A stretch of 27,530 nt of DNA from CAZJBP01 sp964544115 (GTDB lineage Bacteria > Verrucomicrobiota > Kiritimatiellia > UBA8416 > JADHWI01): assembly GCA_964544115.1 (NCBI GenBank), contig CAZJBP010000021.1:1-27530 (forward strand), given 5' to 3'. The position numbers were made by a program, and so were the translations under genes. The notes under the pieces are model-generated. The model made no database searches, had not been told where the DNA came from, and saw nothing but the letters and a program-made list of their open reading frames with translations. Positions within the stretch are counted from its first letter, which is position 1. Every line of letters starts with the position of its first letter. Below are positions 7,187-16,156 of the stretch, piece by piece.

Positions 7187-8350
7187 ATGGATGCACGAGG
7201 TAGAGTTCTGGCGGCATTCGAACATCGTGAGCCGGATCGCCTCCCGCTCGACCTGGGCACGAGCGATACCTTCATCGCCCGCGGCGTGTGCCGGGCCCTG
7301 GCGCAACTGATGAAGGTGGACGTTGCCGGCGCCCTGGATGGTGGTGATCCGGACGAATTCGTGACGCCTCCGGAGGCCATGCTCGAGGCGCTGGGCGCCG
7401 ACGTGCGCCTGGTGCACGTTCACGCGCGGCCCGACCTTCCCAGCTTGCCGGGGAGCGTCATTCATCGGCAGCTCCCGGATGGCGGCTCCGAGGATATCCA
7501 CGCGAACGGCAGCATCTTTCGTCGGCCGGCGGGGAAACGGCAGTTTTCGCTCTACAAGCCTGCGCTTGACCGCCTGCTCGACGACGGCGACGCGGAGCGC
7601 CTCTTCCCGGATGTTCCGACGGAGCCGCCGTGGGCGGACGCCGCGCGGGCCAGGACGGAAATCGCGCAATGCCATGCGAAGGGTCTCTCCGTGCAGTGCA
7701 ACTTCATCCTGATGCCCATCGGGATGACCTACTACGGTCCCTTCGACCTGGCGGGGTGGTGCGTGCAACTGGCAAGCGACCCCGCGCGGCTCTACGCGCT
7801 GATGGAGCGGGCGCTGGAGCAGGCCCTGGCGCGGGCGGAGCCTTTCTACGATGCCGTGGGTGCGCACATGGACACGGTGTACGGTCTGGGTGACGATGTC
7901 GCGTCCCAGACGGGAATGTGGATGTCGCCGGCCGACTACCGGCGCTACGTCAAGCCGTTGCATGCGAGGATCATTGGCTTCATCAAGCAGCGGACCCAGG
8001 CCAAGATCATCCACCACTGCTGCGGCGCCTGCCATGCGATCATCGGCGATCTGATCGAGATTGGCGTCGACGCCCTGAACCCCACCCAAACCTCGGCGGA
8101 GGGCATGGACCCGTTTGAGCTCAAGAAGGAGTTCGGGAAGGACATGACGTTCTGGGGCGGGATCGACGTGCGACACCTTCTGCCCAAGGGGAGCGTTCAG
8201 GATGTGGAGCGGGAGGTGAAGCGGCACATCGACGCCCTGGCGCCCGGCGGCGGCTTCATCTTTGCGCCCAGCCACATCATCCAAAGCGATTGCCGTCCGG
8301 AGAATGTCCTCGCCATGTACCGGACGGCGCTGGAGTACGGCCGCTATTGA
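7187..8350 (+). CDS. Uroporphyrinogen decarboxylase (UroD)-superfamily protein
   Basis: A 387-residue TIM-barrel protein of the UroD/MtaA/CmuA superfamily, which holds both heme-pathway decarboxylases and cobalamin-dependent methyltransferases. It starts with the family pattern MDARGRVLAAFEHREPDRLPLD. The later barrel strands show GDDVASQTGMWMSP, the metal-binding-like HHCCGACHAII, DLIEIGVDALNPTQ and FWGGIDV. The Cys/His cluster resembles zinc-binding methyltransferase members more than true HemE, so it is probably not a heme enzyme; an alkyl-transfer role is inference. An AGGAGG sequence four bases upstream supports ATG 7187. The preceding gene encodes a glycoside hydrolase and the next gene encodes LarE. 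A second member of this superfamily lies at the window's right end. Confidence 0.88.
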   Translation: MDARGRVLAAFEHREPDRLPLDLGTSDTFIARGVCRALAQLMKVDVAGALDGGDPDEFVTPPEAMLEALGADVRLVHVHARPDLPSLPGSVIHRQLPDGGSEDIHANGSIFRRPAGKRQFSLYKPALDRLLDDGDAERLFPDVPTEPPWADAARARTEIAQCHAKGLSVQCNFILMPIGMTYYGPFDLAGWCVQLASDPARLYALMERALEQALARAEPFYDAVGAHMDTVYGLGDDVASQTGMWMSPADYRRYVKPLHARIIGFIKQRTQAKIIHHCCGACHAIIGDLIEIGVDALNPTQTSAEGMDPFELKKEFGKDMTFWGGIDVRHLLPKGSVQDVEREVKRHIDALAPGGGFIFAPSHIIQSDCRPENVLAMYRTALEYGRY

Positions 8351-8415
8351 GCGCGGCCGCCGACTCCGGATGCACGTGACACCCGGGATCCAATCGAATA
8401 CCCTTTGGCGTCTGA

Positions 8416-8430
8416 CCGACCATGGGTCGG
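8416..8430 (+). other. Small hairpin directly before the larE Shine-Dalgarno
   Basis: CCGACC and GGTCGG pair around a three-base loop (ATG), directly abutting the purine-rich Shine-Dalgarno run at 8431. It could tune translation or be chance. Confidence 0.3.
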
Positions 8431-8439
8431 GGAGGGGGG
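8431..8439 (+). promoter_or_regulatory. Shine-Dalgarno deciding the larE start
   Basis: GGAGGGGGG ends four bases before the GTG at 8444. The in-frame TTG 8405 has no such site, and the next ATG (8486) has only a weak one, so GTG 8444 is preferred. Confidence 0.65.
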
Positions 8440-8443
8440 ACGA

Positions 8444-9277
8444 GTGTCGAATCGAAATCAACCGGAGTCGGACGGCGGCAGCAAGATGCACCGCCTGAGG
8501 GCCATTCTGCAGGAAATGGGAAGCGTGGCGGTGGCCTACTCGGGCGGCGTGGACAGCACGTTTCTCGTGGCCGTCGCCCACGACGTGCTCGGCGATCAGG
8601 TCGTGGCCGTCAACGCGCTTTCCCCGACCTACCCGGCGCGCGAGCAGGCCGAGGCGCGCGACTACGCGGCGCGCCTGGGCGTGTCGCTCGTCACGGTGGA
8701 GTCGAACGAACTGGAAATACCGGGCTTCTCGGAGAACCCCGTTGACCGGTGTTACTTCTGCAAGGGCGAGCTGTTTACGAAGGTGCGCGAGATCGCCGAC
8801 GGGAAGGGGTTCACGTGGGTGTGCGATGGGAGCAACGTCGATGACACCGGCGACTACCGGCCCGGGCGTCGGGCGGCGAAGGAGCAGGGCGTGCGCAGCC
8901 CGCTGCTGGAGGCCGGCATGGGCAAAGCCGACATCCGTGCCGAGTCCGCCCGGATGGGGCTCCCGACGGCCGACAAGCCTTCGTTCGCGTGCCTCGCGTC
9001 GCGGTTTCCGTACGGCAGCGAGATCACGGCGGACAAGCTGGTGGCGCTCGACGCGGCCGAGACCGCGCTGCGGCAGCTGGGATTTGTGCAGTTGCGTGTG
9101 AGGCACCACGGACCGGTGGCGCGCATCGAGGTGTCGCCGGATGCCATTGCCCGCCTCCTGGATCCCGGCGTGCGTGCGGCCGTGTCGAATGCGATTCATG
9201 ATGCCGGCTTCACGTATGTCGCGCTGGATCTGGACGGCTACCGGACCGGGAGCATGAACGAGGGCGTCGTGAAATGA
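8444..9277 (+). CDS. larE: ATP-dependent PP-loop sulfur transferase, LarE family
   Basis: A 277-residue PP-loop ATPase of the LarE family, which adenylates a substrate carboxylate and transfers sulfur to it during synthesis of the nickel-pincer cofactor of lactate racemase. The PP-loop SGGVDS is at 33-38. The family cysteine is in FACLASRFPYG (C183). RCYFCK gives two more cysteines (C103, C106), the arrangement expected of LarE proteins that hold an iron-sulfur cluster rather than sacrificing a single cysteine; that subtype assignment is inference. The likely start is GTG 8444. No larA, larB or larC is visible nearby; the gene instead follows a glycoside hydrolase and a UroD-like gene. It may therefore serve a different sulfur-transfer reaction, or the partners may lie elsewhere. 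Confidence 0.87.
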   Translation: MSNRNQPESDGGSKMHRLRAILQEMGSVAVAYSGGVDSTFLVAVAHDVLGDQVVAVNALSPTYPAREQAEARDYAARLGVSLVTVESNELEIPGFSENPVDRCYFCKGELFTKVREIADGKGFTWVCDGSNVDDTGDYRPGRRAAKEQGVRSPLLEAGMGKADIRAESARMGLPTADKPSFACLASRFPYGSEITADKLVALDAAETALRQLGFVQLRVRHHGPVARIEVSPDAIARLLDPGVRAAVSNAIHDAGFTYVALDLDGYRTGSMNEGVVK

Positions 9278-9283
9278 GGGGCC

Positions 9284-9301
9284 GGGCTCAGGGCTGAGCC
9301 C
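9284..9301 (+). terminator. Candidate hairpin between larE and the efflux operon
   Basis: GGGCTCA and TGAGCCC form a perfect 7-bp stem around a GGGC loop, just after the larE stop. There is no T-tract, so it is a weak terminator candidate; it marks a plausible operon boundary. Confidence 0.4.
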
Positions 9302-9347
9302 TTGGGGCCGCGCGGGGGCGTCGAAGGCGGAGCGGAGGGTGCAACGC

Positions 9348-10703
9348 GTGTCGTTTCGGTCGGCATCAACGTGGGTGGTCGCGTCCTGGGCGCTGTGGCT
9401 CAGCGCGGCCGTGACGGCTGGGTCCGACGCTGCCGACGGTGGCGATGGCGCCGGGCTCTACACGCTGCAGGCGTGCCTGGACCGGGCGCTGGAGTTGAAT
9501 CCAGCGGCCGTCAACGCCCGGCACGACGTCCAGATTGCCGAGGAGATGGTTCGGGAGGCCTGGGGTCTGGTGCTGCCCAACATATCCGCCGATGGCTCCT
9601 ACACGCGGCTGGATGAGGTGGAGACGATCCAGTTCGGGGACTCGGCGTTCAAGATGGGGCCAGAGGACGCGTACAGCGGCGGAGTCAAGGCCTCGCAGCT
9701 GCTTTACTCCGGCGGCAAGGCGCGGTCCGCGTTGAGGGCCGGGGAGCTGGAGCGTCGCCGGGTGCGTTGGCAGCGGCTGCGCGTCGAGAGCGAGCTGGTG
9801 CGCGAGGTCCGTCTCGGGTTCGCCGACATCCTTCTGGCCCGCCAGACGGTGGACGTGCGCCGGGAGTCGCTGGCCAACCTGCGCGAGTTGCAGCGGCAGA
9901 TGGAGGACCGGCTGAGCGCCGGCAAGGCCGCCGAATACGACGTCATCGCCGCCCGTGTGCGCGTGGCGAACGAGGTCCCACGGCTGGATGCGGCCAGCAA
10001 TGCGCTGGAACTGGCGGTGAGCGATTTCCGCCGTGTCATCGCGCTGGATGACGGTCCCTTCACCGCGCAGGGCGAGCTGGTCCTCAGGCCGGTGACCAAC
10101 GCCCTCGACGCGTGGTTGTCCGCGGCGCGGAAGGACAACGCCGCGTTGCATGAGCTGGCTGCCGCTGTGGCGTTGCGGGAGCAGGATGTGGACTATACGG
10201 GGTCGGCGGCGTACCCCGAGCTCAAGGCCATTGGCAATTATGGAGGGGCTAACAGCTATGGGTTCTCCTCCGGGGGCGACAACTGGGAGTGGCACTGGAC
10301 CGCCGGGTTGACGCTGAACTGGGACATCTGGAACGGGGGTGCCACGCGGGCCGCCGTGCGCGGGCGTGAGCTGGAAGTGGCCAAGGCTTGCAACCGGGAG
10401 GTGGAGGGCCGCCGCACGGTGGAGTTGGAGGTGCGGAGGGCCTGGCTGGACATGGAGCTGGCGAGCCGGACGGCCGTGGCAGGCGAAGAGAATATCGCCC
10501 TGGCGCGCAAGGGCCTCGCCATTGCGGAGCAGCGCACGAAAGTGGGCCTCGCCACGTATCTTGATTTTCTGTACGCGCAGCTGGCGCTCAGCGAGTCGTC
10601 GCTGACGTACTACATCGCACTGCGCGACCACATGAATGCCGTTACGCGGCTGGAGCATGTCGGCGGAGTGCTGGCCGCCGGCCGGGAGCGCAACCATGAA
10701 TGA
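9348..10703 (+). CDS. TolC-like outer membrane efflux protein
   Basis: A 451-residue outer membrane factor of an RND system. It begins with a signal peptide (hydrophobic TWVVASWALWLSAAVTAG), followed by the OEP pattern LYTLQACLDRALELNPAAVNARHDVQIAEEMV. It has two long coiled-coil repeats and ends in the second-repeat helix with VGLATYLDFLYAQLALSESSLTYY. It would form the trimeric outer membrane channel and periplasmic tunnel. Two GTG codons could start it; 9348 is preferred because GGAGGG at 9334-9339 lies eight bases upstream, whereas GTG 9339 overlaps that site. The stop overlaps the start of the next gene (ATGAATGA), so translation is likely coupled with the adaptor. Confidence 0.92.
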   Translation: MSFRSASTWVVASWALWLSAAVTAGSDAADGGDGAGLYTLQACLDRALELNPAAVNARHDVQIAEEMVREAWGLVLPNISADGSYTRLDEVETIQFGDSAFKMGPEDAYSGGVKASQLLYSGGKARSALRAGELERRRVRWQRLRVESELVREVRLGFADILLARQTVDVRRESLANLRELQRQMEDRLSAGKAAEYDVIAARVRVANEVPRLDAASNALELAVSDFRRVIALDDGPFTAQGELVLRPVTNALDAWLSAARKDNAALHELAAAVALREQDVDYTGSAAYPELKAIGNYGGANSYGFSSGGDNWEWHWTAGLTLNWDIWNGGATRAAVRGRELEVAKACNREVEGRRTVELEVRRAWLDMELASRTAVAGEENIALARKGLAIAEQRTKVGLATYLDFLYAQLALSESSLTYYIALRDHMNAVTRLEHVGGVLAAGRERNHE

Positions 10704-11775
10704 TCGCCAACGCTCGGCCTCGGCCGGCTCGTTCGTGCTATGGACCCTCTTGGGCGTCCTTGTTCTCGGGATGGCCGTGCTGGCCGTGTGGAAGGCGAAG
10801 ACGCCCCCACCGGTGACGCCCGAGGAGAGGGCGGTTGCCGTCCAGGTGATGGCGGTAACGACCTCCGCGATCCCTGACGTGCTGGTGCTGCCGGGGCGCG
10901 TTGCTGCCGACAAGGACATCACGCTGGGTGCCGAGAAGCCCGGGCTCGTAGTGGAGGTGGCGGCGGACAAGGGCGATGCGGTGAAGGCAGGACAGGTGCT
11001 GGTCCGGCTGGACGCGCGGGTGTGGGAGGCAGCGCGCGACCGCGCAAAGGTGGAAAAGGCCGATGCCCTGCGGGAGCGGACCCGACTGGAACAGCTCAAG
11101 GCGAGCGGCGCCATTTCAGAGAGCGATCTCGACGTGGCCGAAAGCCGCTGCACTCTGGCGGCGGTTCAGCTGAACGAGGCGGAAGTGCATCTCGACCGGT
11201 GTGCCGTGCGGAGCCCGGTGGATGGACGGGTTGAGGAACGGCAGGTGGAGCCGGGCGAATACGTTGCCGAGGGGAACGGGGTGATGCGGGTGGTCGTGCT
11301 GGACCCGCTGAAGATCGAAGTGGATGTGCCCGAGCGGGATATCGGGGCCGTGGCACTTGGGGGCAAAGTTCCCTTCTCCCTGGCCAACGCCCGGGACGGC
11401 GCCTGCACCGGCACGGTGGGGTTCGTCTCCGCGCAGGCTCATCCGGGGAGCGGCACGTTTCGGATCGAGCTGATCGTTCCAGGGGGTGCGCAGGATCTGC
11501 GGCCGGGCATGATCGTTGACGTGCAGCTGCCTCGCGGCGAGCGCACCGGTGCCGTGGTGGTCCCCCTGCATGCCGTTCTCCCGCGCAAGGGGGATCATAT
11601 CGTCTTCCTCGTCGGGGATGCGGGCCGGGCCGTGTCGCGGCTGGTGCGGATCGATCGCATCATCGGGGACAGTGCTGTTCTGTCCTCGGGTCTTGAGCCG
11701 GGAGACCGTCTCGTGGTGGAGGGGCAGCGGATGCTGCAGGATGGGATGCGGCTTCAGGTGTCGGAAACCCCGTGA
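10696..11775 (+). CDS. RND efflux periplasmic adaptor (membrane fusion protein)
   Basis: A 359-residue HlyD/AcrA-type adaptor. One N-terminal membrane segment (about residues 12-32) anchors it. The lipoyl-like half-motifs are present (LVVEVAADKGDAVKAGQVLVRLD and DRCAVRSPVDGRVEERQVEPGEYV), separated by a short coiled coil. A beta-barrel part follows, then the membrane-proximal region ending near LEPGDRLVVEGQRMLQDGMRLQV. It would link the inner membrane pump to the TolC-like protein encoded just upstream. The ATG at 10696 overlaps the upstream stop; an in-frame ATG further upstream (10636) would lie inside the TolC gene and is disfavoured. The substrate is not indicated. Confidence 0.92.
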   Translation: MNDRQRSASAGSFVLWTLLGVLVLGMAVLAVWKAKTPPPVTPEERAVAVQVMAVTTSAIPDVLVLPGRVAADKDITLGAEKPGLVVEVAADKGDAVKAGQVLVRLDARVWEAARDRAKVEKADALRERTRLEQLKASGAISESDLDVAESRCTLAAVQLNEAEVHLDRCAVRSPVDGRVEERQVEPGEYVAEGNGVMRVVVLDPLKIEVDVPERDIGAVALGGKVPFSLANARDGACTGTVGFVSAQAHPGSGTFRIELIVPGGAQDLRPGMIVDVQLPRGERTGAVVVPLHAVLPRKGDHIVFLVGDAGRAVSRLVRIDRIIGDSAVLSSGLEPGDRLVVEGQRMLQDGMRLQVSETP

Positions 11776-11803
11776 AGGGCGCGGCGCGGAGACGGGCGGA
11801 TCC

Positions 11804-14800
11804 ATGATTCTCACGGAATACGCGATCAAATTCAGAACGGCGGTCTTCGTGATCACCGCCGTGGCCTCGCTGGCCGGCATCGTCTGCTACCGCGACCTGC
11901 CGCGCGAGGGGGCTCCGGATATCACGATTCCATTCGTTTTCGTCACGTCCTCGTACGAAGGGACGGCGCCCTCCGAGATGGAGAAGCTCGTCACCGTCCC
12001 CCTGGAGAAAAGCCTCAACACGGTCGAGAACATCAAGGAGATGCGCTCCAGCACCTCCGAGGGGCTCTGCACGGTGTCGATCGAGTTCCTGGCCGGGCAG
12101 GACATCGACATGGCGCGGCAGCGGGTGAAGGACAAGGTTGACCTGGCCCGCCGGGACCTGCCGGACGACTTGGACGAGCCGATCGTGTCGGCGTTCAATT
12201 TCAGTTCAGACATTCCCATCTTCATCTTCGCGCTGTCCGGGCGTGTCGCGCCAGACGAGCTGCGGAACCTGGCCGAGGAGCTCCAGTCGGACATCGAGAA
12301 GCTCTCCGGAGTTAAGGAGGCGGCCATCCAGGGCGTGCGTGAGCGCGAGATTCGCGTGGAGTGGGATCCCCTGCGACTGGCCGCGCTGGACCTGCCGGTC
12401 GAGAGCGTGATGCAGCGCATCGCAAGTGAGAACAGGACGCTGTCGGCGGGCAACCTGGACATTGCCGGGCGCAAATTCCAGGTGCGGGTGCCGGGGGAGT
12501 TCAATCTGGCTCCGGATATCGGCGGCATCCTGCTGACCTTGCGGGACGGCCATCCCGTATATCTGCGGGACGTCGCTGTCGTATCGGACACGTACAAGGA
12601 CCTGGAGTCCATCTCGCGCCTCAACGGCGCCCCCTGCGTCTCGCTCTCCATCACCAAGCGTTCGGGCGAGAACACCGTGCGGCTGGCGCGCGCGGTGCGG
12701 GAGCGGATGGAAGCGTTCCGGATGCCGGAGGGAGTTCGGTCCACGGTGGTCATGGACCAGTCCGACCAGGTGCGGATGATGCTCGAGGAGCTGGAGAACA
12801 ATATCGCCAGCGGGTTCCTCCTGGTGGTCCTGGTGATCTTCGCCTTCATGGGCCTGCGCAACAGCCTGTTCGTGGCGTCGGCGATTCCGATCTCCATGCT
12901 GATCGCGTTCCTCGTGATGCGGCTTGCGGGCGTCACTCTCAACATGATCGTGCTGTTCAGCCTGGTGCTGTCGGTCGGCATGCTCGTCGACAACGCGATC
13001 GTCATCGTCGAGAACATCTACCGCCTGCGCTGCGAGGGGCTGTCGAGGGTCGAGGCGGCGCGGCGCGGCGCGGCAGAAGTGGCGTGGCCGATCACCACGT
13101 CGACGCTGACGACGGTGGTCGCCTTCGCACCGTTGATGTTCTGGCCGGGCATCATGGGACAGTTCATGGGCTTTCTGCCACGCACGGTGATTGTGACGCT
13201 GATGGCCTCGCTGTTCGTCGGTCTGGTCGTCAACCCGGCGATGTGCTCCTTCTTCATCCAGAAGCGCGCCGGGCAGGAGCGGCGCGCGGCGCAGTCGACC
13301 CATCCGTTCGTGCGCGGATTCGAGCGGGTGCTGCGCGGGGCCATCGCGCGGCGAGGGGTGGTGCTGCTCGTGTCCGTGGCGGTCCTGGTGCTGACGGTCC
13401 AGCTCTATGCCCGCTATGGCAAGGGCGTGGAGCTCTTTCCGGAGGTGGATCCGCGGAACGCCACGGTGAACATACGCTTTGCGCAGGGCGCGGGCATCGA
13501 GGAGACCGATGCGGTGCTGAAACGCATCGAGGCGCTGCTGCCCAAGTACCCCGACATCAAGTTCTACCTGTCCACCGCCGGCGCGGCCTCCAGCCTGCAG
13601 ATGGGCGATATGTCTTCGGCCCAGGGCACCCACGTGGGCTCCGTACATATCGAGTTCAAAGACAAGGCCGAACGCAAGGGGAGTTCGGCCGAGCTGGTCG
13701 CCGCCCTGCGCCGCGAGATCGGCCTCGTCGCCGGCGCGGAGGTGACCGTGGAGAAGGAGCGCGAGGGCCCGCCCACGGGCGCGCCGCTGAGCATCGAGGT
13801 AGCGGGCGACGACTTCGATACGCTGTCGGAAATCTCGCGGAAGATCATTCGCCAGATCGAGACCGTCGAGGGGTTGGTCGACGTGCGCGACGATTTCGAG
13901 GAGGCGCTGCCGGAGATGTCGATCCTGGTGGACCGTGATCGGGCGGCGCTGGCCGGGCTGGACACGGCGACCGTCGGCCGCTTCCTGCGGACGGCGATCT
14001 TCGGGACCGAGAGCAGCCGGTTCCGCGCCGGGGATGAGGAATATGACATTACGGTGCGCCTGCCCGTGGGGCGGCGGGACACCCTGGAGGTGCTCGACCG
14101 GCTGATGATCCCCGTTCCCTCGGGGGCCAGCGTCCCGCTGACCTCGGTTTGCCGGGTGGAGTACCGCGGAGGGAAGGGGGCCATCACGCGGAAGGACCAG
14201 AAGCGGGTGATCACCATCACGGGTAACAACGAGGGGCGCGGCGTGGACAAGATTCTGGCGGATGTCCACCGGCGCGTTGATGCCATCGAGTTGCCGCGGG
14301 GGTACGACGTGGCCTACGCGGGCGACAACAAGGAGATGGTCGAGTCGGGCATGTTCCTGATGCAGGCGTTCTGGATCGCGTTGGGGGCGATCATGGCGAT
14401 CCTGGTGATTCAGTTCAACTCGGTGGCGCTGCCGGCGGTGATCGGCCTGTCGGTGATCATGTCGATCGTCGGCGTGATGTGGGGCTTGCTGGCCTGCAAC
14501 ATGCGCTTTGGCGTGGTCATGACCGGGCTGGGGGTCATCAGCCTGGCGGGGATCGTCGTCAACAACGCCATCGTCCTGGTGGACTGCGCGCTCCAGCAGG
14601 AGGCGCTGGGCCTGTCGCGGATCGAAGCCGTCGTCATGGCGGCCAAGCTGCGTATGCGGCCGGTTTTGCTGACGGCGGTGACGACGGTCCTGGGCTTGAT
14701 TCCGATGGCCATCGGCTACAGCCTGGAAGTCCACACCTGGCCCCCGACCATCACCGCCGGCGCGGAGTCGAGTGCCTGGTGGGCTCCCATGGCCGTGGCG

Positions 14801-14923
14801 GTGATCTTCGGCCTGACCTGCGCCACGGTGCTGACGTTGATCATTGTGCCGTGCGCGTTTGTCATGATCGAAAGGGCTGCGGCGGCCACGCGGCGGGTCT
14901 TCGGGATGGGGCAGGGGACATAG
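11804..14923 (+). CDS. RND-family efflux permease (AcrB-like inner membrane pump)
   Basis: A 1039-residue RND permease with the usual layout of TM1, a large periplasmic loop, TM2-6, TM7, a second loop and TM8-12. It starts MILTEYAIKFRTAVFVITAV. TM4 holds the proton-relay segment SVGMLVDNAIVIVENIYR: D396 is present, while the second aspartate of AcrB is an asparagine (N397), as in many HAE-type relatives. TM5/6 and TM11/12 regions show matching internal duplication (for example SLAGIVVNNAIVLVDCALQQ). ATG 11804 is preferred over longer in-frame starts inside the adaptor gene because it begins the conserved protein. It is the third gene of a complete tripartite efflux operon. The substrate could be metals, hydrophobic drugs or metabolites; the sequence does not say. 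Confidence 0.94.
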   Translation: MILTEYAIKFRTAVFVITAVASLAGIVCYRDLPREGAPDITIPFVFVTSSYEGTAPSEMEKLVTVPLEKSLNTVENIKEMRSSTSEGLCTVSIEFLAGQDIDMARQRVKDKVDLARRDLPDDLDEPIVSAFNFSSDIPIFIFALSGRVAPDELRNLAEELQSDIEKLSGVKEAAIQGVREREIRVEWDPLRLAALDLPVESVMQRIASENRTLSAGNLDIAGRKFQVRVPGEFNLAPDIGGILLTLRDGHPVYLRDVAVVSDTYKDLESISRLNGAPCVSLSITKRSGENTVRLARAVRERMEAFRMPEGVRSTVVMDQSDQVRMMLEELENNIASGFLLVVLVIFAFMGLRNSLFVASAIPISMLIAFLVMRLAGVTLNMIVLFSLVLSVGMLVDNAIVIVENIYRLRCEGLSRVEAARRGAAEVAWPITTSTLTTVVAFAPLMFWPGIMGQFMGFLPRTVIVTLMASLFVGLVVNPAMCSFFIQKRAGQERRAAQSTHPFVRGFERVLRGAIARRGVVLLVSVAVLVLTVQLYARYGKGVELFPEVDPRNATVNIRFAQGAGIEETDAVLKRIEALLPKYPDIKFYLSTAGAASSLQMGDMSSAQGTHVGSVHIEFKDKAERKGSSAELVAALRREIGLVAGAEVTVEKEREGPPTGAPLSIEVAGDDFDTLSEISRKIIRQIETVEGLVDVRDDFEEALPEMSILVDRDRAALAGLDTATVGRFLRTAIFGTESSRFRAGDEEYDITVRLPVGRRDTLEVLDRLMIPVPSGASVPLTSVCRVEYRGGKGAITRKDQKRVITITGNNEGRGVDKILADVHRRVDAIELPRGYDVAYAGDNKEMVESGMFLMQAFWIALGAIMAILVIQFNSVALPAVIGLSVIMSIVGVMWGLLACNMRFGVVMTGLGVISLAGIVVNNAIVLVDCALQQEALGLSRIEAVVMAAKLRMRPVLLTAVTTVLGLIPMAIGYSLEVHTWPPTITAGAESSAWWAPMAVAVIFGLTCATVLTLIIVPCAFVMIERAAAATRRVFGMGQGT

Positions 14924-14938
14924 GGGCGGAAGCCGCCC
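14924..14938. terminator. Candidate hairpin between convergent genes
   Basis: GGGCGG and CCGCCC pair around an AAG loop in the 39-base gap between the RND permease stop and the stop of the oppositely oriented monooxygenase gene. The position fits a shared terminator but there is no T-run. Confidence 0.35.
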
Positions 14939-14962
14939 GCGCTCCCGGTCCGTAGGTTTCCC

Positions 14963-16156
14963 TCACGGGGTCGGCGCGTCCTGCGCGGTCATGTGCCCCA
15001 GATTTCGGCTTGGGATCGAGACCATTGAAAAGAGCTGGGCGAGCGGCCTCCGCATCCTGGATCCGAGCGCAGCGCGAACCAGGCCGTTGCGGGCCGGTGA
15101 CCAGAGGCGGCCGCCGGACGTGCCGAGTCGCATCATGACCCACGCGCGGAACGTGGCCACCTGCGCGGCCCGGCGGCGCACGCGCTCATACAGGGAAAAC
15201 CACCGGGCGGGGTCCTGTCCTTCCAGCAGCACCCTCCGGAAGGCCAGGCCCAGAAGTTCCGCGTCAGCCAGTCCCGTGTTCATGTTCTGACCCACGATGG
15301 GGCTCATCAGGTGCGCCGCATCTCCGGCAAGCAGGAGGCGCCCTGCGCGGTAGCGCTGCGCCAGGTAATGCCGCACGGAGAACGGGAGGCTCCAGCCCGC
15401 CTCGCTGCCGGCAAGGTCCACGCCGCTGCGCTGAAGCACATGCGCCCGCAGGTAGTTGCCCGCCGACCCCGGGTCGAGCGCCGGCGAAGGGAGCACGTAC
15501 CGCCTCAGGCCATCCGGAACGGGAAATGACTCCACGGACCCGTGCGGCGTGAAGAAGATGTGCGCCTCCGGACCCCACCCCGTGCGGTCCTCGAAATCCC
15601 CCATCACAAACGTGTCGCCGTATGGCGCCCCTTCGAAGGCGATGCCGGCCGCCTCCCGCAGGCAGCTGCGTCCGCTGTCGCAGGCCACGGCGTAGCGGCC
15701 CCTGAATTCGACCTCCTGTGAGGCCTGATGAGCTTTGAGCACAATGCCGTCGGCATCCGACCGGAACCCGGTCACCTCGCACCCGCGCACGATGCGCGCC
15801 CGGGGAAAGCGAGCGAGATCCTGCTCCAGGATGGCGGCCACGCGATCCTGGGGGATAGACAGCACGAACTCATACTCCGAGTCCAGGGCTGCGAAGTCCA
15901 GGTCGCCGAGAATGCGGGACGGGCCGTGGAAGACCAGGCGGCGCACGGAGACGCCGCGCCGCACCACGTCATCCGCCAGCCCGAGCGTGCGGAGAATCTC
16001 GAGCGAGGGGATGCTGACGCCGATGGCCGTGGCGTTTGGCCTCGGCGCGGCATCCCGCTCGAGAACGCATACGGACAAACCGTGCCGGGCAACGCAGCCT
16101 GCCAGCATCAGGCCCGTGGGGCCGCCCCCTGCAATCAGGACGTCCGCGACCTCCAT
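14963..16156 (-). CDS. FAD-dependent aromatic-type monooxygenase (PHBH/UbiH-like)
   Basis: A 397-residue class A flavoprotein monooxygenase. The dinucleotide-binding GGGPTG is at 10-15 right after the first strand (VADVLIAGGG). A DG-like motif follows (ACDSGRSCLR, about 158-167), and the second FAD motif LLLAGDAAHLMSPIVGQNMNTG spans 274-295. Such enzymes hydroxylate aromatic or quinone substrates with NAD(P)H and O2, often at the membrane. The start ATG 16156 is preferred because it opens the Rossmann fold; its A overlaps the stop of the upstream gene (TGATG), indicating coupled translation. It ends an operon with a rubredoxin-DUF2231 protein and a UbiA-family prenyltransferase, so a role in tailoring a prenylated aromatic or quinone is plausible but inferred. 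Confidence 0.88.
   Translation of the reverse strand: MEVADVLIAGGGPTGLMLAGCVARHGLSVCVLERDAAPRPNATAIGVSIPSLEILRTLGLADDVVRRGVSVRRLVFHGPSRILGDLDFAALDSEYEFVLSIPQDRVAAILEQDLARFPRARIVRGCEVTGFRSDADGIVLKAHQASQEVEFRGRYAVACDSGRSCLREAAGIAFEGAPYGDTFVMGDFEDRTGWGPEAHIFFTPHGSVESFPVPDGLRRYVLPSPALDPGSAGNYLRAHVLQRSGVDLAGSEAGWSLPFSVRHYLAQRYRAGRLLLAGDAAHLMSPIVGQNMNTGLADAELLGLAFRRVLLEGQDPARWFSLYERVRRRAAQVATFRAWVMMRLGTSGGRLWSPARNGLVRAALGSRMRRPLAQLFSMVSIPSRNLGHMTAQDAPTP

Noticed and set aside
7187..8350. True uroporphyrinogen decarboxylase (hemE)
   Set aside because: The Cys/His cluster and catabolic context fit the wider superfamily better than the heme enzyme, and no other heme-synthesis genes except ctaB are near.
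7112..9199. Long minus-strand open frame opposite the UroD-like and larE genes
   Set aside because: Its composition is Arg/His/Val-rich without motifs, and it spans two clear plus-strand genes and their ribosome sites.
12206..14734. Long open frame on the minus strand opposite the RND permease
   Set aside because: It is an artefact of GC-rich codon use; the translation is low-complexity (rich in H, R, Q, D) with no recognisable domain, while the plus strand is a complete RND permease.
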